A stretch of 64,000 nt of DNA from Atriophallophorus winterbourni. Its lineage: Eukaryota; Platyhelminthes; Trematoda; Plagiorchiida; Microphallidae. This document shows, piece by piece, positions 45,353-56,844 of this stretch. Position 1 is the stretch's first letter, and every line of letters begins with the position of its first letter. The stretch lies in the NCBI GenBank assembly GCA_013407085.1, contig JACCGJ010001737.1:47861-111860 (forward strand), written 5' to 3'. The position numbers were made by a program, and so were the translations under genes. The notes under the pieces are model-generated. The model saw nothing but the letters and a program-made list of their open reading frames with translations, did not search any database and was not told the DNA's origin.

Positions 45353-46570
45353 ATGAATTCACAAGCGATCGAAGCTTTTGACGCGCCTAAATCCGCCCTT
45401 GAGCAGGCGACAACTCTGACAGATGCTCACTTATCGCTTGTTACCAATGCATCAAACGAAGCGGTAGGCGCAGTACTCCAACAAGAGATCGATAACACGA
45501 TTAGACCCCTAGCCTTCTTCTCACTCCGACTACAGCCAGCGCAGACACGATATAGTACCTTTGGTCGCGAGCTCCTCGCTGTTTATTATTCCATTCGCCA
45601 TTTCCGGCATTTACTCGAAGGTCGCAGTTTCACGGTTCACACCGACCACAAACCGCTAACGTTTGCACTCGCCACAACTTTCGATCGTTATTCACCGCAA
45701 GAGATCCATCAATTAGACTACATCTCCCAATTCACGAGCGACATTTGTTGTCTATCCGGCTCGTTAAAGACAATGGCGGATAAGTTTTATCGGATTCAAC
45801 TGAGTGCCATCGACCTGCCTGGAATCGATTTGGAACAACTAGCACGTTCGCTGCAATCTGATCCGATACTAAGTCGCTATGAAACTTCAGAGATGGGAAA
45901 AATCCGCCGAATCCCGATACCCGATTCTCTGTATTACCTGGTTTGTGTCATGGCAACAGGAAAACCGCGTCCGATCGTCCCCTCAGACATGAAACGTAGA
46001 GTTTTTGACCACTTGCATGGTTTATCAAATCCTGGATTAAAAGCGATAGGAAAATTAATCAGTTCTCGCTACCTCTGGTCTGACATGCATAAAGACAAAA
46101 CAACTTTGGAAAAAAGTTGCTTGCGATGTCAACAGAGCAAGGTTAAACTACACACTATTAGCTACCCTGGTACGTTCCCACCGGTTACTGAACGTTTCCA
46201 ACACGTGCATTTGGATCTCTTCGGCTCACTAGCAGTCTCTAACGGATGTTGCTACATACTTACCTGCATTTATCGTTTTACGCGTTGGCCAATGGCAGTA
46301 GCAATCCCTGGTATCAGTGCAGAAACTATTGCTAAAGCTTTTGTTCAGCACTGGATCAGTAATTTTGGCGTACCAAACACCATTACTACTGACAGAGGTT
46401 CCTAATTCCAATCAACGCTTTTCAAGGAACTGAACAACATTCTCGGTACTAAATACATTGAGACTACAGCCTACCACCCTTCTTCGAACGGCTTAGTCTA
46501 AAGATTTTACCGCCAACTAAAAGCCGCACTCATGATTCAAGATTCAAGATTTATGGTTGAAAAAGCAATG
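45353..46570 (+). pseudogene. CsRn1-like RNase H and integrase, broken
   Basis: RNase H: LVTNASNEAVGAVLQQ, RYSTFGRELLAVYYSIRHFR, VHTDHKPLTFAL. Integrase zinc binding: FDHLHGLSNPGLKAIG and CLRCQQSK. Core: HVHLDLFGSLAVSNG (first Asp) and TITTDRGS (second Asp), followed at once by a stop at 46402-46404. A second stop lies where the catalytic Glu normally follows SNGLV. The sequence then enters the N gap. Confidence 0.85.
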
Positions 46571-46599
46571 AGCTTTACAATAACCACAGGGTTGAAATA

Positions 46600-47599
46600 N
46601 NNNNNNNNNNNNNNNNNNNNNNNNNNNNNNNNNNNNNNNNNNNNNNNNNNNNNNNNNNNNNNNNNNNNNNNNNNNNNNNNNNNNNNNNNNNNNNNNNNNN
46701 NNNNNNNNNNNNNNNNNNNNNNNNNNNNNNNNNNNNNNNNNNNNNNNNNNNNNNNNNNNNNNNNNNNNNNNNNNNNNNNNNNNNNNNNNNNNNNNNNNNN
46801 NNNNNNNNNNNNNNNNNNNNNNNNNNNNNNNNNNNNNNNNNNNNNNNNNNNNNNNNNNNNNNNNNNNNNNNNNNNNNNNNNNNNNNNNNNNNNNNNNNNN
46901 NNNNNNNNNNNNNNNNNNNNNNNNNNNNNNNNNNNNNNNNNNNNNNNNNNNNNNNNNNNNNNNNNNNNNNNNNNNNNNNNNNNNNNNNNNNNNNNNNNNN
47001 NNNNNNNNNNNNNNNNNNNNNNNNNNNNNNNNNNNNNNNNNNNNNNNNNNNNNNNNNNNNNNNNNNNNNNNNNNNNNNNNNNNNNNNNNNNNNNNNNNNN
47101 NNNNNNNNNNNNNNNNNNNNNNNNNNNNNNNNNNNNNNNNNNNNNNNNNNNNNNNNNNNNNNNNNNNNNNNNNNNNNNNNNNNNNNNNNNNNNNNNNNNN
47201 NNNNNNNNNNNNNNNNNNNNNNNNNNNNNNNNNNNNNNNNNNNNNNNNNNNNNNNNNNNNNNNNNNNNNNNNNNNNNNNNNNNNNNNNNNNNNNNNNNNN
47301 NNNNNNNNNNNNNNNNNNNNNNNNNNNNNNNNNNNNNNNNNNNNNNNNNNNNNNNNNNNNNNNNNNNNNNNNNNNNNNNNNNNNNNNNNNNNNNNNNNNN
47401 NNNNNNNNNNNNNNNNNNNNNNNNNNNNNNNNNNNNNNNNNNNNNNNNNNNNNNNNNNNNNNNNNNNNNNNNNNNNNNNNNNNNNNNNNNNNNNNNNNNN
47501 NNNNNNNNNNNNNNNNNNNNNNNNNNNNNNNNNNNNNNNNNNNNNNNNNNNNNNNNNNNNNNNNNNNNNNNNNNNNNNNNNNNNNNNNNNNNNNNNNNN
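46600..47599. other. Assembly gap (1000 N)
   Basis: Exactly 1000 undetermined bases, a conventional scaffold gap of unknown true size. Reading frames drawn across it are meaningless. Confidence 1.
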
Positions 47600-47925
47600 G
47601 TGGGCAGCTGTGTCAACTGACCTTGACCGTGTTCACTTGTATCGGATTGATTTGGATACACACTGTGAGGAAAATGGACCACTGATCCCGGTCATTCCCA
47701 CGAGACGTGACACACTGTAGGCGTACTATAGGCTGTTTAGCGGTAAGGTCAAATAAGTGGTGGTGGGTTGACTACTACTTAATCATGTTCCCTGTTCTGA
47801 CTATCACCCTTGGTCTGACGAAGCTTCTGTGTCAAAAGTGAAACGTTACCCAAAAACTACTCTAACCGATTGCACTCAAATTCCTTTGCATTATGAATAC
47901 ACGATCGGTCCTAAACATATTCCAA
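47600..47925 (+). repeat. Dispersed repeat F, copy 1
   Basis: Starts at the gap edge with TGTCAACTGACCTTGACCG, contains GGCTGTTTAGCGGTAAGGTC and the hammerhead-like GGTCTGACGAAGCTTCTG, and ends with AATACACGATCGGTCCTAAA. Confidence 0.8.
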
Positions 47926-48702
47926 ACGGTTGGTAATTTCTTTCTATTTTGGCGATGATTTTTCTGGTACTCTGCAGTGTCTCAGTAGTCACCAGAGGGG
48001 CAATCTGTCGACTCTGTCAAACGCCTTCTCATAATCGATGAAATCGCTATAGAGATTACCAGTTTCACTTCAGAGACTGCTCTAGAATTTTGCGTAGGTT
48101 TGTAATCTGGTCCGTGAAAGACCTCACCTTTTGGTGATGAAGATGTAGGACAACAGCGTCATTCATTTTGCTAAGTAAGATGCAGATAAATACCTTCCCT
48201 GTGGTGGACAGCAGAGTTATCCCCGGGGGTTAGAGCAGGAACTGAGGTAGCCTTTCTTGGTCTGACGAAGCTTCTGTGTCAAAAGTGAAACGTTACCCAA
48301 AAACTACTCTAACCGATTGCACTCAAATTCCTTTGCATTATGAATACACGATCGGTCCTAAACATATTCCAAACGGTTGGTAATTTCTTTCTATTTTGGC
48401 GATGATTTTTCTGGTACTCTGCAGTGTCTCAGTAGTCACCAGAGGGGCAATCTGTCGACTCTGTCAAACGCCTTCTCATAATCGATGAAATCGCTATAGA
48501 GATTACCAGTTTCACTTCAGAGACTGCTCTAGAATTTTGCGTAGGTTTGTAATCTGGTCCGTGAAAGACCTCACCTTTTGGTGATGAAGATGTAGGACAA
48601 CAGCGTCATTCATTTTGCTAAGTAAGATGCAGATAAATACCTTCCCTGTGTTGGACAGCAGAGTTATTCCCGGGGGTTGGAGCAGGAACTGAGGTAGCCT
48701 TT
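47809..48702 (+). repeat. 447-bp direct tandem duplication
   Basis: Units 47809-48255 and 48256-48702 both start CTTGGTCTGACGAAGC and are nearly identical; I see three or four substitutions near the ends of the units. Each contains the end of repeat F plus an RTE fragment. It lies 210 bp from the assembly gap, so a misassembly is possible. Confidence 0.9.
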
Positions 48703-49640
48703 CTTGGGAAGTTTGATGAAGGAGACTTCCATCCACTCAGCTGGTAATTCTTCTACCCAGATCTTGTAGGATATTGTTTGGAGGAGCTACACACCGGTCG
48801 CAATGATCTCCTTTAGCCCTTATGTATGGATGCCGTCAGGTCCTGTAGCCTTGCGGATATTTAATTGCTTGATGGAACTGCGGATCTCTTCCTTCGTGTG
48901 TGTACATCAACTGATTAGAAAATCGCTTTCAGCTGTTAGTATCTCCGAAATGTTTGAAGGAACTTGTCTGTTAAGTAACTCCTGAAAGTGCTCGATCCAC
49001 CTCTTTTTCTGTCCTTCTGTGTCTGTTATCGCTTTTCCGTCTCTATTTCTCACTGAACTTTCTGGCTTGACAAAGTTTTGTGATAGTTTCCTGAAGGTGG
49101 AATACAGGTCCTTGATGTTGTCCTGATGCGCCGTTTCTTCTGCTTCCATGGCCAGTGTCTCTACATATTTCGGATTGTCTGCTGTGACGCTAAGCTTGCA
49201 ATTCTATTCGCCTGTGTATATTCTACTTGTGCTTTTAATTTTGTTGCTCTCTTTCTACTGTTATTCACCATTGCTTTCTTTTCTCTTCCTTCTTCTATAT
49301 TCTGTAGCGTCCCTGCTGAGATATATTCCTTGTAAGTGTATATTTGTAAGGCCGAATACTCCATAAGATGTCGAGGCCACCGCTTTTTAATTTCTGCCAA
49401 TTCTGTTCTATCCGCTCTTATTCGAGCAGAAATTCCAGGACCTTGAACTTGTTAAAGAGGTTGACCTTGAACCCTTCTTCTTCCTACTGTCTTTCAGCAG
49501 AGTTATGTTGTAGCGCTGTCGTTGGAAAAAACTCCTCTATCCAGTTTTTCGTCAACTTTAGCTTGAAATCGGTGACAAGTATATGATGGTCAGAAATATC
49601 AGTCCGGGGTCCTACTGTGCTGGATTTACGAATTCCTTAG
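48000..49640 (-). mobile_element. RTE-like LINE, degraded, partly duplicated
   Basis: Reverse strand reads, in order: SDHHI-like and VTDFKLKLTKNWIE (end of endonuclease, about 49600-49530), EIKKRWPRHLMEYSALQIYT, DNIKDLYSTFRKLSQNFVKP, KKRWIEHFQELLNRQVP, and PPGITLLSNTGKVFICILL. The RT part occurs twice because of the 447-bp duplication. Confidence 0.75.
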
Positions 49641-49789
49641 TGACTATTAATTTCCCTTCAGGTTAGATTGTACATACACATTGTGAACATATTGAAGAAT
49701 GACTTATTCTCTATAGTGACAATTAACATGATTGTCTTTATTCGCCCTCAACCCACACGGATTTCCTTAGTTTAAGATCTACTAAAGAC

Positions 49790-50720
49790 TTCGAATCATA
49801 GTCCCCGCGAAATTTAAGTGGACCGACCAATGGGTTGTTGCGCTCGAAGGGCCTATAGAGAACATTTTTAACTGCGATCAGCCCTCACGGGCAGGCAAGC
49901 TAAGGTACTGTTACCCCTGTACAAGGCAATAGTATGCTTATATCTAAAATAATGTAGTCAGGCTTAGAGACAATATTATCAGGAGGATATATTGCGGCTG
50001 GAATAGTACAGAAGCTGGCCACTCACAGGATCGAGAGGTTGGCATGCATCAAATATAAAAGTCTATCCCAGCATTGTTTTTCTCTCGTTTAGACGGAGGC
50101 AGCTCAGAGGCGTATCAATAAAAACATCTAAGTCTCAAATTCCAATACTTATTACACTTCTCTCCTCGGGTTGGTACACGAGAGCACAGTCACAAAATAA
50201 GTAAATATGAAACCAGGCTTGAATCCAAGACGCATTTTTTAGCATCCGTGTAGTGAGTGTATGGAATTTACTCACCCGAGAACTAGTCTCTGTAGTATCA
50301 ATGGGTGTGCTCAAACATGAGCTGGACGAACTGTGGCGGTCCTTTATCCGAAGCATTACATGTAAGAGCAATTCTCCAATATTACTGACAACAAACTACA
50401 AGGAATTGTGAAAATCTAGTTAAAAAAAGAGTTTCTTTTCTAAATTTGTCGTTATTGTTGAAATTGACTGCTGTCCATCGTCTTTGCGATCGATTGGAAA
50501 TGCAGCATGTATAAGCTCTCTCACATTTCAGTGATGACAAATCCCTCATCTTCCATTCACAGCTGCACACACATGTGCTTCATACGAATGAATCCCGGTA
50601 GTGGCGGGTTTTAACTGGCACACCTCTGAAAAAATCTGGGCACTCGTTTTGACTTGGTCGACTAAAGTCTTGTCCATCTGAATAGCTATCCTAGAGCGCG
50701 TTGGATCAGCATTTGTTAAG
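49790..50720 (+). mobile_element. CR1-like LINE 3' fragment
   Basis: Plus strand: VLLPLYKAIVCLYLK, YYQEDILRLE, FRRRQLRGVSIKTSK and a 3' UTR with CTCTCACATTTCAGTGATG and CCATCTTCCATTCAC-like sequence. Its 3' region matches 57783-57960. Confidence 0.65.
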
Positions 50721-50996
50721 ACGGATAGATTTGATACCCTGAGTGGTGTTGTTGTGGCCCTCTGTTCTCAGGGTTTGCCTTGTCAGCAGAGACCACCCGT
50801 GTGTTGTTGTGAAGAAGCTCAAACGGGATTTCAACCTTTCTGCTCTCAATCCAGATGATGAAGAAAACGATACTGATAATGTTACGGACACAGACAAGGT
50901 CATAAGTAGCAATCCGGTATATGACTGCAACGTTAAAAATGCGGCAATTTTCTTTGTTGACATGTTTCAGCCAAGCAGACCTCCACTTGTTCTATA

Positions 50997-51440
50997 ATGA
51001 GCTACAAATGCTTGCAACAACTTCACTTCTTAAAAAAAGATATAGCATGTCTCGAAAGGGTCCAGCGCTTTGCGACTAGGATGTTTGAGGGTCAGACAGG
51101 TAAAACCTATGAGGCTAGATTCAAAGACCGCGGTTTGTTCTCACTAAAGAGACGTCGGCTGCGAGATGAACTATTAGAAGTCTTCAAGATTCTAAAGGGT
51201 CTTACAAGTGATAATATTACTGAAATCGTTAAACTTGCCCCTAAAGCAGCTACAAGGGGTAGTTCTATGAAACGTCTTAAGAGTAGGCCCAGGTTGCTGG
51301 CACATGAGCACTTTTTCAGCAACCGTGTGGTCAACTTCTGGAACAAAGTCCCAGATTGTATAGTAAGCCTCCCAAATGTTTTGAGCTTTAAAAGAGAATT
51401 AAACGTTAAATGGTCAATCATATTTCCGCACATTGTCTAA
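50997..51440 (+). pseudogene. CR1-like LINE C-terminal fragment, another subfamily
   Basis: An open 147-codon stretch with DIACLERVQRFATRMFEGQT, LFSLKRRRLRDELLEVFKIL and FFSNRVVNFWNKVPDCIV. It is 5'-truncated. Confidence 0.8.
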
Positions 51441-51483
51441 TAAAAACTTTAAAAAACAAAAAAACGTATTTTTACATTTTTAT

Positions 51484-51585
51484 CATGTCTGTCTAGGCCT
51501 TGGCAACCTGACAGCAAATTAGCCCACATGCAGTCTATGACTGTGTTTTACTTTACCTCGACTAGGATAGTGATTTCATACACCA
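51484..51585 (+). repeat. SINE family S fragment
   Basis: CATGTCTGTCTAGGCCTTGG through TAGCCCACATGCAGTCTATG; the tail is degraded. Confidence 0.75.
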
Positions 51586-51619
51586 CACATTGTTGACGCA
51601 TATTATTGCATTGTTTCCT

Positions 51620-52730
51620 GAATAGCTGACCTCTCACCGTGCTGGTGAAGAGAAACCATACCTTACATTCCAGATATTCGGAAACAAGAACCTGTGAAAT
51701 GTACGAATTGTATACTCGGTATCGAAGTGCCGGGTGCTCAACCGCATACGGTCGAAGGAAATCTGGGTGCGTGCTTGGCTTTTAGCCACCTTCAGCCCTG
51801 TGGTTAGGGCTGACTTCAAATGGGAGGACCAATGTGCAGGCTCAACGTGCACGCAAGGTACTTTTTCGGCTGAAATCAGTGCTATCGAGCAGAAGACCCG
51901 ATGTATTCCTGCCACTGCACAAGGCATTAGTTCGGCCGCATCTCGAATTCTGTGTTCAGGCGTGGTGTCCTCACTACAAAATGACATCCTTTGACTTAAA
52001 AGCGCACAGCGCCTCGCAACTCGCATGATTGAAGGTCAGCGAGGGAAACCGTACGCTGCGCGTCTAATGTCTCTCGATCTTTTCTCCCTTAGGCGCCATC
52101 ATTTGAGAGGTGACTTAATAGAAACCTTTAAGATCTTGAAGGGTTTGAGTGGCGTGCAAATGAACGACTTCTTTACCTTGAGCCCCGAGCTGGGCACCCA
52201 CTCACTTAAAATTGCTAAGAAACGATGTCGGCTAGACTCCAGGAAACACTTCTTCAGCTTTAGGGTTGTAAATTTCTGGAACATTCTTTCAGAAGAACTT
52301 ATATCCTGCAGTACCGTCTCTAGTTTTAAGCAGGGTTTGGACCACAACTGGGGTAAGTTTTTTTCCGGAATACTTTCCTTAATTGCTATACAAGCTTTGC
52401 TATTTCGTCTTTTAGCGTTATCCCGTAAATAAAGTGAGGGCTTGAGTTCTCTGTGTCTTTTTATTCATTATACACGATGCGACTTAAGCTAACCTCTCAC
52501 CGTGCTGGTGAAGAGAAACTGCTTTTTCTTTTTCCAGCATCGGCTATAACGCGGTGCTTTTTCAATTCAACCCGGATAATTTCTTGGCTTCGCGATGGGC
52601 GAAGAATTTAAATAGACAAAAAAAAAACATTTTGGCAGTGGTGGGTGCTTCTCTACAGCTTTCGACCGAAAGAAATTCTGGACGCTCGATTGGCTTGTTA
52701 GCCACATACTGTCATGTGCAAAATCAACTG
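51620..52730 (+). mobile_element. CR1-like LINE 3' copy, 5'-truncated
   Basis: RT C-terminal region in shifting frames from about 51750 (ADFKWEDQCA, FRLKSVLSSRRPDVFLPLHK) and an open segment 52025-52432 (MIEGQRGKPYAARLMSLDLF). The 3' UTR has the hairpin at 52494-52515 and ends near 52730. A separate hairpin-bearing segment at 51631-51652 lies at its left. Very similar to the next copy. Confidence 0.8.
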
Positions 52731-52734
52731 AACT

Positions 52735-54275
52735 CAGCATGGATTTCTTAAGGGTAGATCCTGTCTGACTAACCTCCTTAGCTTTCTCAATACTGCCACT
52801 AAAAGGATGGATGAAGGGAAGCCCGTCGAAGCCCTCTACCTAGACTTTAGTAAGGCTTTCGATTCCGTAAATCACAGCCTTCTAGAGATTAAGCTAGCAG
52901 CCAAAGGCATACGTGGTAGTCTACTTGCTTGGATAAAGGCCTTCCTTACAGGTAGGACATTCCGAGTGAGAGTAGGATGTACGCTGTCGAATCAAACCGA
53001 CGTGATCAGTGGTGTACCCCAAGGTTCGGTACTTGGCCCTCTTCTATTCCTGATTTTCATCGATGACTTGTCCTCTGAATTGAAGTGCCCATGCTTCATT
53101 TTCGCGGATGATGTGAAATTCATCGGATCAACGGATGAAGATACCTTGATGCACGACCTTGAGCGGGTCATAAACTGGTCATACCAGTGGGATCTCCCAC
53201 TGAACCTAAATAAGAGCCAACTCTTGTCAACACTGGTTGATAAGATTTCGGTCCAGGTGGCGGGGAATTCCCTCAGTGTTAACGCCACACAGTGTGTTAA
53301 GGATTTGGGTGTACTGGTTAGGGCTGACTTCAAATGGGAGGACCAATGTGCCGCTGCGGCTCAGCGTGCACGCAAGGTACTTTTTCGGCTGAAATCAGTG
53401 CTATCGAGCAGAAGACCCGATGTATTCCTGCCACTGTACAAGGCATTAGTTCGGCCGCATCTTGAATACTGTGTTCAGGCGTGGTGTCCTCACTACAAAA
53501 AGGACATCCTTCGACTTGAAAGTGTACAGCGCCTCGCAACTCGCATGATTGAAGGTCAGCGAGGGAAACCGTACGCTGTGCGCCTAATGTCTCTCGATCT
53601 TTTCTCCCTTAGGCGCCGTCGTTTAAGAGGTGACTTAATAGAAACCTTTAAGATCTTGAAGGGTTTGAGTGGCGTGCAAATGAACGACTTCTTTACCTTA
53701 AGTCCCGAGCTGGGCACCCGGGGCCACTCACTTAAAATTGCTAAGAAACGATGTCGGCTAGACTCCAGGAAACACTTTTTCAGCCTTAGGGTTGTTAACT
53801 TCTGGAACATTCTTCCAGAAGAACTTATATCCTGCAGTACCGTGTCTAGTTTTAAGCAGGGGTTGGACCGCAACTGGGGTAAGTTGTTTCCTGAATACTC
53901 GCCTTAATTGCTTTACAAGCTTAGGTTTTTCATTTTTTAGCGTTATCCCGTAAATATACTGAGGGCTAGAGTTCTGTGTGTTTTTTAATTTTTATTATAC
54001 ACAATGCTACTTCAGCTAACCTCTCACCGTGCTGGTGAAGAGAAACTGCTTTTTCTTTTTCCAGCATCGGCTATAACGCGGTGCTTCCTAAGTTCAACCC
54101 GGATAATCTCTTGGCTTCGCGATCGGCGAAGATTTCAAACAGACAAAAAGAATTACGTTTTGGCAGTGGTGGGTGCTTCTCTGCAGCTTTCCACCGAAAG
54201 AAATTCTGGACGCTCGATTGGCTTGTTAGCCACATACTGTCCTGTGCAAACTGAACTGACCTGAACTGAACTGAA
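52735..54275 (+). mobile_element. CR1-like LINE 3' copy, young and uninterrupted
   Basis: 5'-truncated directly after the previous copy. It contains an intact 366-codon RT part (52807-53907) and a 3' UTR with the hairpin at 54021-54042, ending GGACGCTCGATTGGCTTGTT and an ACTGAACTGA-type tail. Confidence 0.85.
52807..53907 (+). pseudogene. CR1-like reverse transcriptase, 5'-truncated but open
   Basis: An open frame from VEALYLDFSKAFDSVNHSLL through GVPQGSVLGPLLFLIFIDDL, the catalytic FADDVKF, RPHLEYCVQAWCPHYKKD and RVVNFWNILPEELISC to the natural C terminus. It lacks endonuclease and RT fingers, so it cannot move by itself. It is the best local reference for the same protein region at 6400-7629. 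Confidence 0.85.
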
Positions 54276-54344
54276 ATTATTTGTAGGTCGATAAACGCCG
54301 CGACCTTGTGCGGTACATTCAATTTGGTTGCATTTTTCTCGCCA

Positions 54345-54560
54345 TATTATTATTATTATATTTGCACAATCTGATACAGATATAGTGCCGTTCAACGTAA
54401 ACAATGAGATGTACAAAGCGAGAAAGGGGTAAAAAGCGTTGTCATCGGCATCGTTGAACGTAGGCATGATACTACCTGGTTGCCTACACCGAAGTAGGGG
54501 AGATTTCGTTTAGGGGGTCCCACCCCGAGCCTGAGAGCGAGAGAACCCCGAGCCATGTTT
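54345..54560 (+). repeat. Dispersed repeat G, partial copy
   Basis: Starts with ATTATTATATTTGCACAATC and contains GTTGCCTACACCGAAGTAGG and GGGGGTCCCACCCCGAGCC, then diverges. It matches the tandem pair at 56845-57592. Confidence 0.8.
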
Positions 54561-55370
54561 AACAATATAGTTCCAGTTCACGATTATCTGATATTGCTAT
54601 AAATTAATAATCAATTTATTGTATTATACTCATTTCGTAACTAGAATTAATCTATTCTACTACGTTTCTGAAAGAAACGAGGTCATGATACGAAGCGTCA
54701 GAAGCGGATCACTCAACGGCTTGTTGCGAAGTGCACCTCATCCACCAGGATTGCGAAGACGTGAAATGACCTAGGAACAGTTCACTGCAACCATGGAAGA
54801 GCTGTTGAAACATGCACTGGACAAATGCTTGACGGCTGTTTTGTAAAGGCAATCCACCTTTAAACGAAATCCGTTCATCAATGGCTAGACTGTCTGCGAA
54901 CAGAATTTGATGCTTACACGAGTTAACCCTCTTTCGTCTATACAGAAGAAGAAGAACAAGAAACCTAGTTATTTGCCTGCTGATTTGTTTTATTATATTA
55001 AAAACTTTTACTATGCCAAGGGTCATATCCATTTGTATGGGAAAAATTGTTAAAAGAACATTTTCTGATGTGCAAAGGTTAAGCGTATCCAAAATGCTCT
55101 GATATTTCTGCAAAGCGGTATAGAACATTGCAAAATAACGTTAATGTGGTGGATTAGTAGTGAATTTAAACGAAACGCTTGCGGGGTTTTTCAAGGTACT
55201 CTGGCCTCTCCTCATATAGCAAAGTTGTGTCAAAATTTATGCACTCTTAGTTATCATATGCCGAAGTGGTTAGGAAAAAAGATGCTCCTACACTTTGTGA
55301 AATCATGTCCTGTCCAAAATTCCATCTGTACGGATTAATTTCCGACAGGAATAGTTAAAAACATCCATAA
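54561..55370. other. Interval without recognisable gene
   Basis: A 139-codon reverse-strand frame (54709-55128) and short forward frames exist, but none shows a motif I can name. Confidence 0.35.
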
Positions 55371-55385
55371 GAAGTAACCATCCGC

Positions 55386-55922
55386 AATGCAAAGAAATTT
55401 GAGTGGAATCGGTTAGAATAGTTTTTGGGTAACGTTTCACTTCTGACACAGAAGCTTCGTCAGACCAAGGGTGATAGTAAGGACAGGGAACATGATTAAG
55501 TAGCGGTCAACCCACCACCACTTATTTGACCTTACCGCTAAACAGCCTATAGTACGCCTACGGTGTGTCACGTCTCGTGGGAATGACCAGGATCAGTGTC
55601 AACTGTGTCAACTGACCTTGACCGTGTTCACTTGTATCGGATTGATTTGGATACACACGGTGAGGAAAATGGACCACTGATCCTGGTCATTCCCACGAGA
55701 CGTGACACACCGTAGGCGTGCTATAGGCTGTTTAGCGGTAAGGTCAAATAAGTGGTGGTGGGTTGACCGCTACTTAATCATGTTCCCTGTCCTTACTATC
55801 ACCCTTGGTCTGACGAAGCTTCTGTGTCAGAAGTGAAACGTTACCCAAAAACTATTCTAACCGATTCCACTCAAATTTCTTTGCATTGTGAATACACGAT
55901 CGGTCCCAAACATATTCCAATC
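55386..55922. repeat. Inverted dimer (foldback) of repeat F
   Basis: Two 213-bp arms (55386-55598 and 55675-55887), nearly perfect reverse complements, separated by a 76-bp spacer and followed by a 35-bp unpaired tail. Flanked by a 15-bp direct repeat GAAGTAACCATCCGC (55371-55385 and 55923-55937), a target duplication. Confidence 0.9.
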
Positions 55923-55950
55923 GAAGTAACCATCCGCTTTTGATGTGTGC

Positions 55951-56037
55951 TATGAAGGCACAAGCCTGATCCAGGCAAAGTGCCACACAGTCAGAGACTG
56001 CACGTGGGCTAAGATACTGTCAGGTTGCTCAGGCCTT
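55951..56037 (-). repeat. SINE family S fragment
   Basis: Reverse-oriented 3' half, AGGCACAAGCCTGATCCAGG to GGTTGCTCAGGCCT. Confidence 0.85.
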
Positions 56038-56330
56038 CTAATATGTTTCCAACAACCTCGCTGCAACCAAAATACATTGCTTCACAAAGGCAACACGAGC
56101 GCAGTTGGAAGCTAAATAAGCGGCATACTAGGCTGGAATCCAAAACGCACTTCTTTAGCATCCATGTAGTAAACGCGTGGAACTCACTCCCCGAAAAACT
56201 AGTCTCGGCAGCTTCATTGGGTGCGTTCAAACACGGGTTGGACAAACAGGACAGGTCCTTTTTCCGGAGCATTACTTATCGTAATACCACCTTTTTCGGA
56301 CTAAAAACAACAGAAATTAAAAATCTTTTT
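56038..56330 (+). mobile_element. CR1-like LINE C-terminal fragment
   Basis: Open frame with RHTRLESKTHFFSIHVVNAW, NSLPEKLVSAASLGAFKHGL. Related to the fragment at 50200-50340. Confidence 0.7.
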
Positions 56331-56394
56331 GAAACACCTGAAAAAGTTTTTTTTTCTAAAATGCTCATTGGCGTGTATCACTTTCACACACTCC

Positions 56395-56530
56395 GCGACT
56401 GGTTTCTTTCTGTTTGCACTCATCAAGTAGGGACAGTAAGATCAGGATCCGCATGCGCTTGAAACAGTGGAAGAACAAGAAACAAGTTGCGCTTATATGT
56501 CACTGTTGGACATGCGTGTTGGTACGACCA
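56395..56530 (+). repeat. Short dispersed repeat H, copy 2
   Basis: Matches 11090-11215 (CATCAAGTAGGGACAGTA, CGCTTGAAACAGTGGAAGAA). Confidence 0.65.
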
Positions 56531-56534
56531 AAAG

Positions 56535-56720
56535 CAGTGCTAAATTGATTGACCACTGTTAGTGAGCTGAAACACGTTATAGTCTCGCTAAAATTTTCAT
56601 TTCTATTTTCTTTTCCATATCCGTCTAGGCCTGTGCAACCTGATAGTATGTTGGCCCACGTACAGTCTATGACTGCGCGCCACTTTGCCTGGGTCAGGCT
56701 TTTTGATTTCATACATATAT
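56535..56720 (+). repeat. SINE family S copy, head-truncated
   Basis: CAGTGCTAAATTGATTGACC through TCCGTCTAGGCCTGTGCAAC and GCCTGGGTCAGGCTTTTTGA, ending in ATACATATATAC. Confidence 0.8.
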
Positions 56721-56844
56721 ACACCATCAACCTTATCCAATAGTGGCATACACTCGCAACTTTTTTCTTATCTGAGTTTTTAGATTTTGTTAAAATTACC
56801 TGCCATCCATCGTCTTTTCTTTATATTTGACATGCAGCATTTAT

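Larger units (their letters stand above)
39690..46599 (+). mobile_element. Ty3/Gypsy LTR retrotransposon, CsRn1-like, broken and cut by assembly gap
   Basis: Left boundary approximate. A region of about 550 bp upstream of 40287 is the likely 5' LTR and leader, containing CTATAAAAAG near 40075. A primer-binding-like TTGGTGAGCCCGAT follows at 40287-40300, similar to the Trp-tRNA type I recall for CsRn1. Then come gag, a CHCC knuckle and protease, a nested LINE (41487-44345), reverse transcriptase, RNase H and integrase. The integrase end and 3' LTR fall in or beyond the N gap. Many frame breaks make it inactive. Confidence 0.85.

Noticed and set aside
46532..47682. Long open frames on both strands
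   Set aside because: They consist almost entirely of N from the assembly gap.
54709..55128. 139-codon reverse-strand frame
   Set aside because: No recognisable domain and no clear gene context; may be chance or an old mobile element.
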